This document shows, piece after piece, positions 7,577 to 15,446 of a stretch of 32,156 nt of DNA. A program made the position numbers and the translations under genes. Each line of letters begins with the position of its first letter. Positions within the stretch are counted from its first letter, which is position 1. Source of the stretch: an uncultured Clostridia bacterium (GTDB lineage Bacteria; Bacillota; Clostridia; Oscillospirales; Ruminococcaceae); contig CANQXX010000022.1 in the NCBI GenBank assembly GCA_947627905.1, positions 1 through 32,156 on the forward strand, read 5' to 3'. Under the pieces are notes generated by a model. The model made no database searches, was not told where the DNA came from, and worked only from the letters and a program-made list of their open reading frames with translations.

Positions 7577-7797
7577 TTTATATCGTTCTCCCTTGCTATC
7601 CTTATAAGGTAATCAAATCTCGACTTCATAGCCATTTCTTCATAAATAAGCGCGTCAACGAGCTCCGGCTCGGAGGTCATATCATAGCTTTCACGGATAT
7701 GCTCCAGCCGCGCGGTAACAATTTCTATGTCCTCTAATATCTGTTTTTTTAATGCGGAATTTTCCTTTTCAGTATTCCTTTTTATCAATAAATTCAT
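7552..7797 (-). CDS. yaaL: YaaL-like protein (DUF2508)
   Basis: An 81-residue, mostly helical soluble protein with the pattern of the DUF2508/YaaL family (long N-terminal helix with many Glu/Lys, then ALIYEEMAMKSRFDYLIRIAREN). The function of the family is unknown. Its position directly before bofA, with an overlap, matches recR-yaaL-bofA in Bacillus, but here the genes upstream are three small unknown proteins instead of recR. AAGGAT stands 5 bases before the ATG. Confidence 0.8.
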   Translation of the reverse strand: MNLLIKRNTEKENSALKKQILEDIEIVTARLEHIRESYDMTSEPELVDALIYEEMAMKSRFDYLIRIARENDIKCRIYIRE

Positions 7798-7892
7798 ATT
7801 TTATCCTTGCTGAGCAAGTACTCCTCCTTTCCTTTCAGGATCGGACAGCATTTGAACATATGGCAGACGGTCGGCTGTTTTTCTTGGATCTT

Positions 7893-8363
7893 TTATAAAA
7901 GAAGATATCCTAACGCAAGCAGGAGCTTTATATCGGCTTTTTCGCGGATAAGCAGATACATAAGCAGAAGCAGCATGAGCTTTTCACTGTCGGCTGTAAG
8001 GTCGGGGAACATCATAGGACCTGAATTATGTATATTGCTCCTGTTTTTATTTTCCGGAACGGCAGGCGGGATATTTTCCGGCGGATGCGCTGCATTTGCG
8101 GTCTTTGCGGCGGTGCTTGGCGGAGAGTTCTGCCTGTTTCGTACACGCTGACCGGCAGCGGAAGTATTATTGTCTTGTCCTCTTTTTTCCTGAATGGAAG
8201 CCGGCGCGGCAGGCTCGAACCGGACCTGACGGGGCTGTCCTGCCTGAGGAGGCTCTCTCATGCTCCGGAGAAAGCGGTTGCCCTGTTCGGAATACTGCCG
8301 GGTCACTCTGTTCATCTCCCTTACACGCTGTTCGGCTTCCATGATACCGTTATCGTCTGACAT
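7893..8363 (-). CDS. Conserved small protein of unknown function, Pro/Asn-rich with hydrophobic tail
   Basis: The 156-residue protein has a polar, low-complexity middle (many Pro, Gln, Arg, Asn; about residues 35-115) and a C-terminal 30-residue segment, DSEKLMLLLLMYLLIREKAD followed by an LLLALGYLLL-like end, that could form a hydrophobic or amphipathic helix. I do not recognise a domain. Such tails recur in small clostridial proteins found near sporulation genes (general impression, not searched). It sits 29 bases after the preceding small gene and before yaaL-bofA, so a sporulation-linked role is possible but unproven. Confidence 0.7.
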   Translation of the reverse strand: MSDDNGIMEAEQRVREMNRVTRQYSEQGNRFLRSMREPPQAGQPRQVRFEPAAPASIQEKRGQDNNTSAAGQRVRNRQNSPPSTAAKTANAAHPPENIPPAVPENKNRSNIHNSGPMMFPDLTADSEKLMLLLLMYLLIREKADIKLLLALGYLLL

Positions 8364-8392
8364 TCTGATACTTCACTTCCTTATGCAGCAGC

Positions 8393-8764
8393 TCAGAGCA
8401 GCTTTTCAAGATCGTTCAGCATACCGCTTTCACGCATGGCGGTGAATATGTTGTACAGTTTCAGCAGCTTCATGGCGCGGTCAAGTTTCTGCTGCTTTTC
8501 GTCCGAAAGATGAGGGCGCAGAGCTTTCAGCAGATCAATATTCTTATCGCTTGCAGAGGCAGCGCTCATAAGCTGCATTATCATAACAGGGTCTATCCCT
8601 ATTCCTCCGGCAGAAGTATCCTGCCCGGCGGGAGCTTCTCCGTTTTCCCCGTCCGTCTCCTCACCGCCGGAGAACATGGCGGCGAGTTCTCTGAGCTGAC
8701 GCATACTTTCTTCATCGGAAAGAAGCTCTCCGATCTTTTCGGCAATATCGTCCAGAATGCTCAC
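8393..8764 (-). CDS. Small helical protein of unknown function
   Basis: A 123-residue protein that starts at GTG, 6 bases after AAAGGA. It has an N-terminal helix (IAEKIGELLSDEESMRQLRE), a polar Gly/Glu linker (about 33-55) and a C-terminal helical region with D-L-L-K-A-L-R-P-H-L-S-D-E-K-Q and LDRAMKLLKLYN. No catalytic motif is seen. It is spaced 26 bases from the gene before it and 29 from the one after, so all three are probably cotranscribed with yaaL and bofA. Function not recognised. Confidence 0.72.
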   Translation of the reverse strand: MSILDDIAEKIGELLSDEESMRQLRELAAMFSGGEETDGENGEAPAGQDTSAGGIGIDPVMIMQLMSAASASDKNIDLLKALRPHLSDEKQQKLDRAMKLLKLYNIFTAMRESGMLNDLEKLL

Positions 8765-8790
8765 CGTCCGTCCTTTGAATGGTCAGAAAA

Positions 8791-9042
8791 TTATTTTCCC
8801 TCCGTCAGCTTTTTGTAAAGCGCCTGCGCCTGAGGCGTGGTCATGAATTTTTCAAGCATTTTCGGATTGTTCACCATCTGATTGAATTTAGCCGCTTCCG
8901 AAGGCTTCATGTTCCTGATAGCAGAATCAAATTTTCCGCTTTCAAGGTCGTTTTTCAGGTTTTCCGGAGATACCCCCAGCTTGGAACTTACTATTTTCAG
9001 AAGCTGATCCATTTGTTTGGGATCAAAATTGAGATTTGCCAT
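8791..9042 (-). CDS. Small helical protein of unknown function, first gene of the bofA cluster
   Basis: The start is the ATG at 9042, with AAAGGAG 8 bases upstream; the frame is open further up but has no better start. The 83-residue protein is fully helical and charged, with DPKQMDQLLKIVSSKLGVSP, an ExxxFD block and a C-terminal SPxAxALYKKL-like end. I know no function. It is the first of five tightly spaced leftward genes ending in bofA, and its upstream region is shared with a divergent metallophosphoesterase gene. Confidence 0.75.
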   Translation of the reverse strand: MANLNFDPKQMDQLLKIVSSKLGVSPENLKNDLESGKFDSAIRNMKPSEAAKFNQMVNNPKMLEKFMTTPQAQALYKKLTEGK

Positions 9043-9122
9043 TGCTATGTCTCCTTTACGAAATATGTTGAAAAAATTATCCGCAAAGTTTTTAATTTGT
9101 TCTTTCTTTCTCTTACAGCATA

Positions 9123-9131
9123 TGTTATAAT
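9123..9131 (+). promoter_or_regulatory. Extended -10 promoter of the metallophosphoesterase-recG unit
   Basis: TGTTATAAT gives a perfect -10 (9126-9131) with the TG extension. The matching -35 region (TTTCTT-like, about 9103-9108) is weak. Transcription would start about 70 bases before the GTG at 9210. Confidence 0.5.
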
Positions 9132-9209
9132 ATTTGTAAACAGAACAAAGACGAAAATTTTCACCGCTCGGCGGATATATAATCAATATATGAAAAAGGA
9201 GGCGTTTTT

Positions 9210-9692
9210 GTGAGAGTGATCGTTATGTCCGATTCCCACGGTTCGCTTTATCAGGCGGAGAAAATAATAAAAGCCAATCCGGAAGCCGATATGTTCGTAC
9301 ATCTTGGCGACGGTGAAGCCGAGGTAGCGGCATTGAAAATAAAATATCCCGATCTTGATATCAGAAGCGTAAGAGGAAACTGCGATTTTTCCAACGATTC
9401 TCCAAGTTTTATAATTATTGAAGCCATGGGGAGAAAGATCTTCTGCGCCCACGGTCACAGATATCATGTCAGGGACGGCACGGACGCCCTTGTTTACGCC
9501 GCCATTCAGAACGACTGCGAAGCCGCTCTTTTCGGACATACTCATGAAAGATACATTGCCCGCGAGGAGGGCATAGACGTAATGAATCCGGGAAGCTGCG
9601 CTTTTCCAAGAGACGGCATGAAGCCGTCATACGGATTTATAGACATCACCGAATACGGGATATTTATGAATATAATAGATGTGGGATATTGA
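9210..9692 (+). CDS. YfcE/MJ0936-type metallophosphoesterase
   Basis: This 160-residue cytoplasmic protein starts at GTG, 7 bases after AAAGGAGG. It carries the complete two-metal calcineurin-like set: D8-x-H10 (MSDSHG), D34 (HLGDGE), N57 (RGNCD), H81 (CAHGH) and H110-x-H112 (FGHTHE), with the NPGS block near the end. Relatives hydrolyse phosphodiesters such as bis-p-nitrophenyl phosphate or small 2',3'-cyclic nucleotides; the natural substrate is uncertain. It is the first of four rightward genes. The next start codon follows after 14 bases. Confidence 0.93.
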   Translation: MRVIVMSDSHGSLYQAEKIIKANPEADMFVHLGDGEAEVAALKIKYPDLDIRSVRGNCDFSNDSPSFIIIEAMGRKIFCAHGHRYHVRDGTDALVYAAIQNDCEAALFGHTHERYIAREEGIDVMNPGSCAFPRDGMKPSYGFIDITEYGIFMNIIDVGY

Positions 9693-9706
9693 AAGGAAGT
9701 TTTGAT

Positions 9707-10990
9707 ATGAAAATATTGAAAAAATTTGCCGCTGTCCTGCTCACCGCTGCAATATGCCCGATGTTTTCGGCTTGCGGAGGAAATTCCGGCGCGGTTTCCG
9801 GAAGTGCGGAAAATTCTGCGGAAACTTCCGCCGAAACAACGGCAGCCTCACTTTCTCCCGAAGAGCAGATACATCGCGATATGGTGGAGCGTTCCCTTGT
9901 TTCTTTGGGAAACACATACCGTTTTGATAATAAAATAGCTAAAGCCGCAGACGGCGAAACGGTAACTGTGGCATATCTGGGCGGTTCGATCACCGAGGGG
10001 ATCGGCGCTCCCGACAAGGAAAACTGCTATGCAAAGCTGTCCTTTGACGCGCTTTCGGAAGTGTACGGCGGAAATTTTGAATACGTCAACGCAGGGGTAA
10101 GCGGAACGCCGTCCATTCTGGGAAATCTCCGCGTTCAAAAAGATGTTCTGGACTATTCTCCCGATATCGTTTTTCTGGAATTTGCAGTAAATGACGGCAT
10201 GGAACAGATCTATAAAGAATCTTACGAATCCCTTATCAGGACCATACTCAAGCAGGACAACGAGCCTGCGGTGATACTGCTTTTCACGGTCACAAAAACA
10301 GGGCATACCTGTCAGCCTCATATGTCCGAACTGGGGGAATATTATCAGCTGCCCATGATAAGCGTTCCCGACGCCATACAGCCCGAAATTGAAGCAGGCA
10401 GAATGACTTGGGAGGATTATTCCGCAGATGACGCTCACCCCAATACAGAGGGTCACAAGCTGGTTGCGGAATTTATTTCAAATTATTTCTTCCATGTTTT
10501 GATAAGAGATATTGCCGATCCGCTGTATCAAATGCCTGTACTTCCTAAGTTCGGCGCACCTTATGAAAGCGCGTTCCTTGCGGAAGCGGACTATGACAGT
10601 TCCAACGAAAATCTGCAGATATCCGAAACGGGAAGTTTTTCCCTTGAAGCAAGACGTATTGCCGACTTTGACAAAGGAGCATGGGTATATTCCGGCGAGG
10701 GAACCGAGCCGCTTAAAATGCACGTCCGGGGCAACAGTCTTTTCTTTGTCTGCAAAAGGAACAACAGCAGTTCCATGGGAAAATTCGATGTTTACATCGA
10801 CGGCGAAAAAATAACCACTATAGACACTAACCAGCCCGACGGCTGGGGCGAACCGTTCGCATTTCAGGCAATAAAATGGCAGAACGTTCATGATATGGAA
10901 GTTGAAGTCGTTCCCGCCGAGGACAGCGCCGGAAAGACCATTGAGATCTTTGGGATAGCCTGTTCTCAGAACGATAGTTTAAGTTTTTAA
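9707..10990 (+). CDS. SGNH/GDSL hydrolase lipoprotein
   Basis: The ATG at 9707 is preceded by GAAAGGAAG. The 427-residue protein has a lipoprotein signal (MKILKK...MFSAC, lipid-linked Cys23) and a Ser/Glu/Thr linker. The SGNH hydrolase domain (about residues 80-255) shows GGSIT (catalytic Ser94) with Gly and Asn blocks (NAGVSG, FAVNDG) and the C-terminal catalytic D-x-x-H in DDAHPN. A second all-beta region (about 300-427) looks like a carbohydrate- or ligand-binding module. It is probably a cell-surface esterase removing acetyl groups from polysaccharide or peptidoglycan; the substrate is inference. The next gene, a GH3 lipoprotein, starts 13 bases later. Confidence 0.88.
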   Translation: MKILKKFAAVLLTAAICPMFSACGGNSGAVSGSAENSAETSAETTAASLSPEEQIHRDMVERSLVSLGNTYRFDNKIAKAADGETVTVAYLGGSITEGIGAPDKENCYAKLSFDALSEVYGGNFEYVNAGVSGTPSILGNLRVQKDVLDYSPDIVFLEFAVNDGMEQIYKESYESLIRTILKQDNEPAVILLFTVTKTGHTCQPHMSELGEYYQLPMISVPDAIQPEIEAGRMTWEDYSADDAHPNTEGHKLVAEFISNYFFHVLIRDIADPLYQMPVLPKFGAPYESAFLAEADYDSSNENLQISETGSFSLEARRIADFDKGAWVYSGEGTEPLKMHVRGNSLFFVCKRNNSSSMGKFDVYIDGEKITTIDTNQPDGWGEPFAFQAIKWQNVHDMEVEVVPAEDSAGKTIEIFGIACSQNDSLSF

Positions 10991-11003
10991 GGAAGATACC
11001 GAT

Positions 11004-12296
11004 ATGAAAAGATCTTTAATATCACTTGTTCTTGCCGCAGGTATACTGCTCTGCGGCTGTGAAATATCCGACGATATACGGATATACACCCCGGAAGATA
11101 CGGTATCTGTATCAGCCGGAACGGAAAACGGCGCTCAGCTTTCCGATGACGATGATACGGCAGACGAAAATATCCCGGAAACGGTCGGCGGCATAACGGA
11201 GCAAACGGAAGAAGCCGTTCCTGCTGCCGATATGTCCGCAGAAGAATTTACCGAAAGTGAGGATATCACTTTCTCCGAAGAACAAAGCACGCAAAAGGAA
11301 CGGAAAATTTACGGCACTGTTCAGGAATATCTTGACAATATGACCGTTGAAGAAAAGCTGGGGCAGGTAATTCTTGCGCGTTTTCCGTCTGATCCTGCCG
11401 GACAGGCGTTTGAGTATGATTTCGGAGGATATACCCTTTACGCTGCGGATATTGAAAATGAAACTCCCGCAAGTCTTACGGAAAAGCTCGGCGAAATAAA
11501 TAATAACAGCGCCGTGCCTATGTTCTTTGCTGCCGATGAAGAGGGCGGAAATATAGTCCGCGTCAGCAGATATGCCGCTTTTGCGGAACGTCCGCTGCCG
11601 TCGGTGCAGGAAATGCTTTCCTCCGGCGGAGATATCGAAGCATGGGCGGACGAGCTTGCGGAAGGTCTTAACAATGCAGGAATAAATCTTGATCTTGCTC
11701 CCGTTGCAGATGTTGCCGAAAGCAAGTCGGATTATATCTATGACCGCACCTGCGGTCTGGACTATGAGGGAACGGCTGAAACGATAGGCGGGATAGTTTC
11801 TGCTCTTAATGCGCGGAATATAGTGAGCTGCCTTAAACATTTTCCGGGATACGGTCCGAATGTTGACACTCATACCGGCATAGCCGTTGACACCCGCAGC
11901 CGTGAAAATTTTGAAAGCAAGGATATACTTCCGTTCATAGGCGGAATTGAAGCAGGTTCGCCGATGATAATGGTAAATCATAATATAGTTGAAGCATATA
12001 ACGCCGATGTTCCGGCAAGCCTTGCTCCTGAAGTACATAATATGCTCCGCGGGCTCGGTTTTGACGGTATCATAATTACCGACGATCTGGGAATGGACGC
12101 AATAACCCTTTATACAGACGATCCCTATGCGGACGCCTTTATTGCAGGAAACGATATGCTTTGCGTAAGCGACGGAAAAGCCTGCTATGATTCGCTTTAC
12201 GCCGCGTTTGAAAGCGGCAGGATATCGGAAGAACGTCTTGATGAAAGCGTCGCAAGAATAATTTCCGTAAAACTAAGATACGGAGTAATATCCTGA
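11004..12296 (+). CDS. Glycoside hydrolase family 3 lipoprotein (beta-N-acetylhexosaminidase-like)
   Basis: This 430-residue protein has an N-terminal lipoprotein signal ending LLCGC (Cys19) and an acidic Ser/Thr/Glu spacer to about residue 100. The GH3 TIM-barrel domain has MTVEEKLGQ, the DEEGG loop (179-182), KHFPGYG (278-284), D-T-H-T (288-291) and the nucleophile Asp361 in TDDLGMDAI. The D-T-H loop (acid/base His290) is the mark of NagZ-type beta-N-acetylglucosaminidases, which trim peptidoglycan sugars or chitin-like substrates. As a lipoprotein it acts outside the membrane. There is no C-terminal GH3 domain. It lies between the SGNH lipoprotein and recG; the shared context with the SGNH enzyme suggests a cell-wall or glycan role. 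Confidence 0.92.
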   Translation: MKRSLISLVLAAGILLCGCEISDDIRIYTPEDTVSVSAGTENGAQLSDDDDTADENIPETVGGITEQTEEAVPAADMSAEEFTESEDITFSEEQSTQKERKIYGTVQEYLDNMTVEEKLGQVILARFPSDPAGQAFEYDFGGYTLYAADIENETPASLTEKLGEINNNSAVPMFFAADEEGGNIVRVSRYAAFAERPLPSVQEMLSSGGDIEAWADELAEGLNNAGINLDLAPVADVAESKSDYIYDRTCGLDYEGTAETIGGIVSALNARNIVSCLKHFPGYGPNVDTHTGIAVDTRSRENFESKDILPFIGGIEAGSPMIMVNHNIVEAYNADVPASLAPEVHNMLRGLGFDGIIITDDLGMDAITLYTDDPYADAFIAGNDMLCVSDGKACYDSLYAAFESGRISEERLDESVARIISVKLRYGVIS

Positions 12297-12344
12297 AAAC
12301 TGCACACGGCTGCTTATTTAAAATGATCTCAGGCAGGTGAAAAA

Positions 12345-14390
12345 ATGACAAGGAACACCCCTATAAGGGAACTGAAAGGCGTCGGTGAAAAGCGAGCCGG
12401 ACTTTACAATAAAATAGGCATAAATACCTTCGGCGATCTTGTTTTTCACTTTCCGAGGAGATATATAGACTATTCGGAGACCGTACCGGTATCAGCCGCG
12501 CAGATAGGCGAACACGCCGTTATAAAAGCTATGGTAATAAAGAAGAACGGCGCCGCGCGCATAAGGCAGGGACTTGTTCTTTATAAAGTATTTGCAGAGG
12601 ACGAAAACGGCGACCGCATTTCAATAGTTTTTTACAACAACAGATTTGCTTCGGAAGCGCTTTCGGTGGGCGAAGAATATTTTTTCAGCGGAAAGATATC
12701 CGGAAATCTTACCCGCAAGGAGATAAATTCCCCCACATTTCTGAAAACTTCCGAAAAAAACCTTCTCCGGCCGGTATATCCGCTTACCGAAGGTCTTACA
12801 TCAGCTATGGTAACAACAAACATTTCGGAAATACTTGACCGCGCCGACGACGGATTTTTTGCTGATCCTCTTCCGGACGGCATACGTCTGGAATATTCTC
12901 TCTCCACTCTTGAATATGCCCTTAGAAGCATACATTTTCCGAATGACAGCTATTCCGCAGAAACGGCAAGAAAGCGGCTCGCCTTTGACGAACTGCTCAA
13001 ACTCCAGCTTGGAATGATGATGATAAAAAACCGCACACGGTCTGCAAGTTCCTGCGTTATGACCGAAGAAAAAGCCGATATGAACAGCTTTTTTTCGGCG
13101 CTCCCGTTTGAGCTTACCGGCGCTCAGAAGCGCGCCATTGAGGAAATAAAAAAGGATATGTGCGGAAGTTTCCCCATGAACAGGCTCATTCAGGGCGATG
13201 TAGGCTCAGGAAAGACTGCCGTTGCCGCTGCGGCTGCTTATTTTGCCGCAAAGAACGGTTTCCGGACGGCTCTTATGGCTCCTACGGAAATACTTGCCGT
13301 TCAGCATTATGAAACTCTTTCAGGAATGTTGGAGTCTCTCGGCGTCGGAGTATGCCTTATAACAGGTTCTATGACAAAAAAGCAGCGCGCAGCCGCTGCC
13401 GAACGGCTTTGCAGCAGCGATTGCTTTGTGGCTGTCGGAACACACGCGCTTATATCCGAAACTACAGAGATACATGACCTCGGGCTTGTCATAACCGATG
13501 AGCAGCACCGCTTCGGAGTAAATCAGCGGGCGGCTCTTGCAGGAAAGGGAAACGATCCGCATAAGCTGGTAATGTCGGCAACGCCTATCCCGAGAACGCT
13601 GGCGCTGATAATTTACGGCGATCTTGACATCTCGGTGCTGAATGAGCTCCCAAAAGGACGAAGAAAGACAGAGACTTTTGCGGTGACCGCAAAACTCCGC
13701 GAACGGGCGCTGGGGTTTGTAAAAAAACTGCTTGACGAAGGACGGCAGGGATATATAATCTGTCCGATGATAGAGGAGGGCGGTTCGGAGCTTGCGGCGG
13801 CAAAGGGATATGCAGAAGGACTGAAAAAAACGATTCTTGCAGGATACAGGACCGGACTTCTGCACGGGAAAATGTCCGCGGCTGAAAAAGACAGGGTAAT
13901 GGAACAGTTCAAGGAACATGAGCTTGATCTGCTCGTTGCCACAACAGTCGTGGAGGTAGGCGTGGACGTTCCAAACGCAGCGGTGATAGTTATAGAAAAT
14001 GCAGACAGATTCGGGCTTTCGCAGCTTCATCAGCTTCGCGGACGAGTGGGAAGAGGACAGCATCAAAGCTATTGTATACTTATCGCAGGTTCACTTACGG
14101 AAGAATCCCGTCAGCGGCTCGAAGTAATGACAAAGACCTCCGACGGATTTGAAATATCGGAATATGACCTTAAAATGCGCGGAGCAGGTGATTTCTTCGG
14201 CAGCCGTCAGCATGGTCTGCCTGATCTTAAAATAGCCGATATTGCGGCGGACAGGGAGCTGCTTGCAAACTGTCAGCGTGCGGCAAGGGAGCTGCTGAAA
14301 AAAAGTCCCGATCTTTCGGAATATCCGGAGCTGCGCAAGGAGACAGAGGAGCTTTTCACTCAGAACGACAATGCAGCGGAATCTCTGTGA
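12345..14390 (+). CDS. recG: ATP-dependent DNA helicase RecG
   Basis: The 681-residue length is normal for RecG, the monomeric SF2 helicase that remodels stalled forks and branched recombination intermediates. The N-terminal wedge/OB region (about 1-230) opens with IRELKGVGEKRA. Helicase motifs follow: Walker A GDVGSGKT (284-291), the DEQH box (385-388, ITDEQHRFG), MSATPIPRT, ATTVVEVGVDVP and the QLRGRVGRG motif VI. The TRG-like segment SEYDLKMRGAGDFFGSRQHG is present near the end. It follows the GH3 gene after 48 bases and is closed by a bidirectional terminator. Confidence 0.97.
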   Translation: MTRNTPIRELKGVGEKRAGLYNKIGINTFGDLVFHFPRRYIDYSETVPVSAAQIGEHAVIKAMVIKKNGAARIRQGLVLYKVFAEDENGDRISIVFYNNRFASEALSVGEEYFFSGKISGNLTRKEINSPTFLKTSEKNLLRPVYPLTEGLTSAMVTTNISEILDRADDGFFADPLPDGIRLEYSLSTLEYALRSIHFPNDSYSAETARKRLAFDELLKLQLGMMMIKNRTRSASSCVMTEEKADMNSFFSALPFELTGAQKRAIEEIKKDMCGSFPMNRLIQGDVGSGKTAVAAAAAYFAAKNGFRTALMAPTEILAVQHYETLSGMLESLGVGVCLITGSMTKKQRAAAAERLCSSDCFVAVGTHALISETTEIHDLGLVITDEQHRFGVNQRAALAGKGNDPHKLVMSATPIPRTLALIIYGDLDISVLNELPKGRRKTETFAVTAKLRERALGFVKKLLDEGRQGYIICPMIEEGGSELAAAKGYAEGLKKTILAGYRTGLLHGKMSAAEKDRVMEQFKEHELDLLVATTVVEVGVDVPNAAVIVIENADRFGLSQLHQLRGRVGRGQHQSYCILIAGSLTEESRQRLEVMTKTSDGFEISEYDLKMRGAGDFFGSRQHGLPDLKIADIAADRELLANCQRAARELLKKSPDLSEYPELRKETEELFTQNDNAAESL

Positions 14391-14399
14391 ATATAAAAA

Positions 14400-14429
14400 A
14401 TACCGGAACAGATCGTTCCGGTATTTGTT
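14400..14429. terminator. Bidirectional terminator between recG and the corrinoid permease gene
   Basis: ATACCGGAAC (14400-14409), 5-base loop, GTTCCGGTAT (14415-14424), with TTTGTTT on the right and an A run on the left. Both converging genes end here. Confidence 0.9.
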
Positions 14430-15446
14430 TTATTTTTTCCTCTTTTTGAAAAATACCCATGCAAAAAACGGCGCTCCGAGCAGTGCCGTGACAGCTCCTA
14501 CCGGTATTTCATTCGGAGAAGCGACCGTCCGCGCGGCAAGGTCACACAGGACCATGAATATACCCCCTATCGCCGCCGACATGGGAAGAAGTATTTTATG
14601 CTTTGCCCCGAAAAGTTTCCTCGCAATGTGCGGCGCAATAAGATCTACAAAACCTATTACCCCCGTAAATGCTACCGCCGTTCCCGAAAGTACGGACACA
14701 GCCGCAAGCAGCGAAGCCTTTGCCGCACCGGTATTAAGTCCAGCGCTTCCTGCCTGTTCGTCGCCGAATGTCAGCATATCAAGCTCCTGCGATTTTATGA
14801 GCATAAAGCCTGCGCAGACAGCAAAGACCACAGCCAGAATAGCCGTGCTGTCCCATTTTTCACCGGAAAAGCTGCCGGTCTGCCATTTCATTATCTGTTT
14901 GTACTTGTCGTCATGAACATTTGCCATAAGAGTAACTACCCCGTTGACAAAAAGCGACAGTACCATTCCTGTAAGGACTATCGTACTTCCCTGCAAAGTG
15001 CGGTCGATCCTTGAAGCAAAAATTATCATCAGGAACATTGCCGCTATGCCGAATACCAGTCCTGCCGCCGGAAGAGTATATCTGCCAAGGAAGTAGAGCT
15101 CGGAAGCTATCACAAGTCCTGCGCCTAGAGAAGCTCCGCTCGATACCCCAAGCGTGAACGGCGAAGCAAGCGGATTGCGCAGTACGGACTGCACCACCGT
15201 TCCGCATACCGAAAGCGCCGCTCCCGTAAGAAAAGCAAGTATAACTCTCGGAAAGCGCAGTTCCATTATTATGCTTACATATGAAGCAGGGATATCGTTA
15301 AGCGGCGTTCCGAAAATGCGGTTGCCGAATATCCTTATCACCTGAACAGGAGATATCATCACGCTTCCTGCGGCAACACCAAGAATTATGACCGCGATCG
15401 AAGCTGCCAAGGCAGCGGCAAATTTAAGGCTCTTGTTTTTCATCAC
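14430..15446 (-). CDS. FecCD/BtuC-family ABC transporter permease
   Basis: This 338-residue protein has about ten hydrophobic segments and FecCD landmarks: LRFPRVILAFLTGAALSVCG, RNPLASPFTLGVSSGAS, and FVDLIAPHIARKLFGAKHK near the C-terminus. It forms the membrane channel for vitamin B12 or ferric-chelate uptake. The start overlaps the stop of the binding-protein gene by 4 bases, so translation is coupled. The cobalamin riboswitch upstream of the pair makes a corrinoid the best substrate guess. No ATP-binding subunit gene follows: the gene runs straight into a terminator and the end of recG. Confidence 0.93.
   Translation of the reverse strand: MMKNKSLKFAAALAASIAVIILGVAAGSVMISPVQVIRIFGNRIFGTPLNDIPASYVSIIMELRFPRVILAFLTGAALSVCGTVVQSVLRNPLASPFTLGVSSGASLGAGLVIASELYFLGRYTLPAAGLVFGIAAMFLMIIFASRIDRTLQGSTIVLTGMVLSLFVNGVVTLMANVHDDKYKQIMKWQTGSFSGEKWDSTAILAVVFAVCAGFMLIKSQELDMLTFGDEQAGSAGLNTGAAKASLLAAVSVLSGTAVAFTGVIGFVDLIAPHIARKLFGAKHKILLPMSAAIGGIFMVLCDLAARTVASPNEIPVGAVTALLGAPFFAWVFFKKRKK

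Noticed and set aside
9043-9186. Longer N-terminus for the small gene ending at 8791
   Set aside because: The ATG at 9042 has AAAGGAG at the right distance; upstream codons are AT-rich intergenic sequence that includes the divergent promoter.
9689-9706. TTG at 9689 as start of the SGNH lipoprotein
   Set aside because: It would overlap the end of the previous gene and put extra residues before a normal lipoprotein signal; the ATG at 9707 has its own ribosome site.
11112-12038. Open frame of 308 codons on the minus strand
   Set aside because: Antisense to the GH3 gene, with no recognisable domain or ribosome site.
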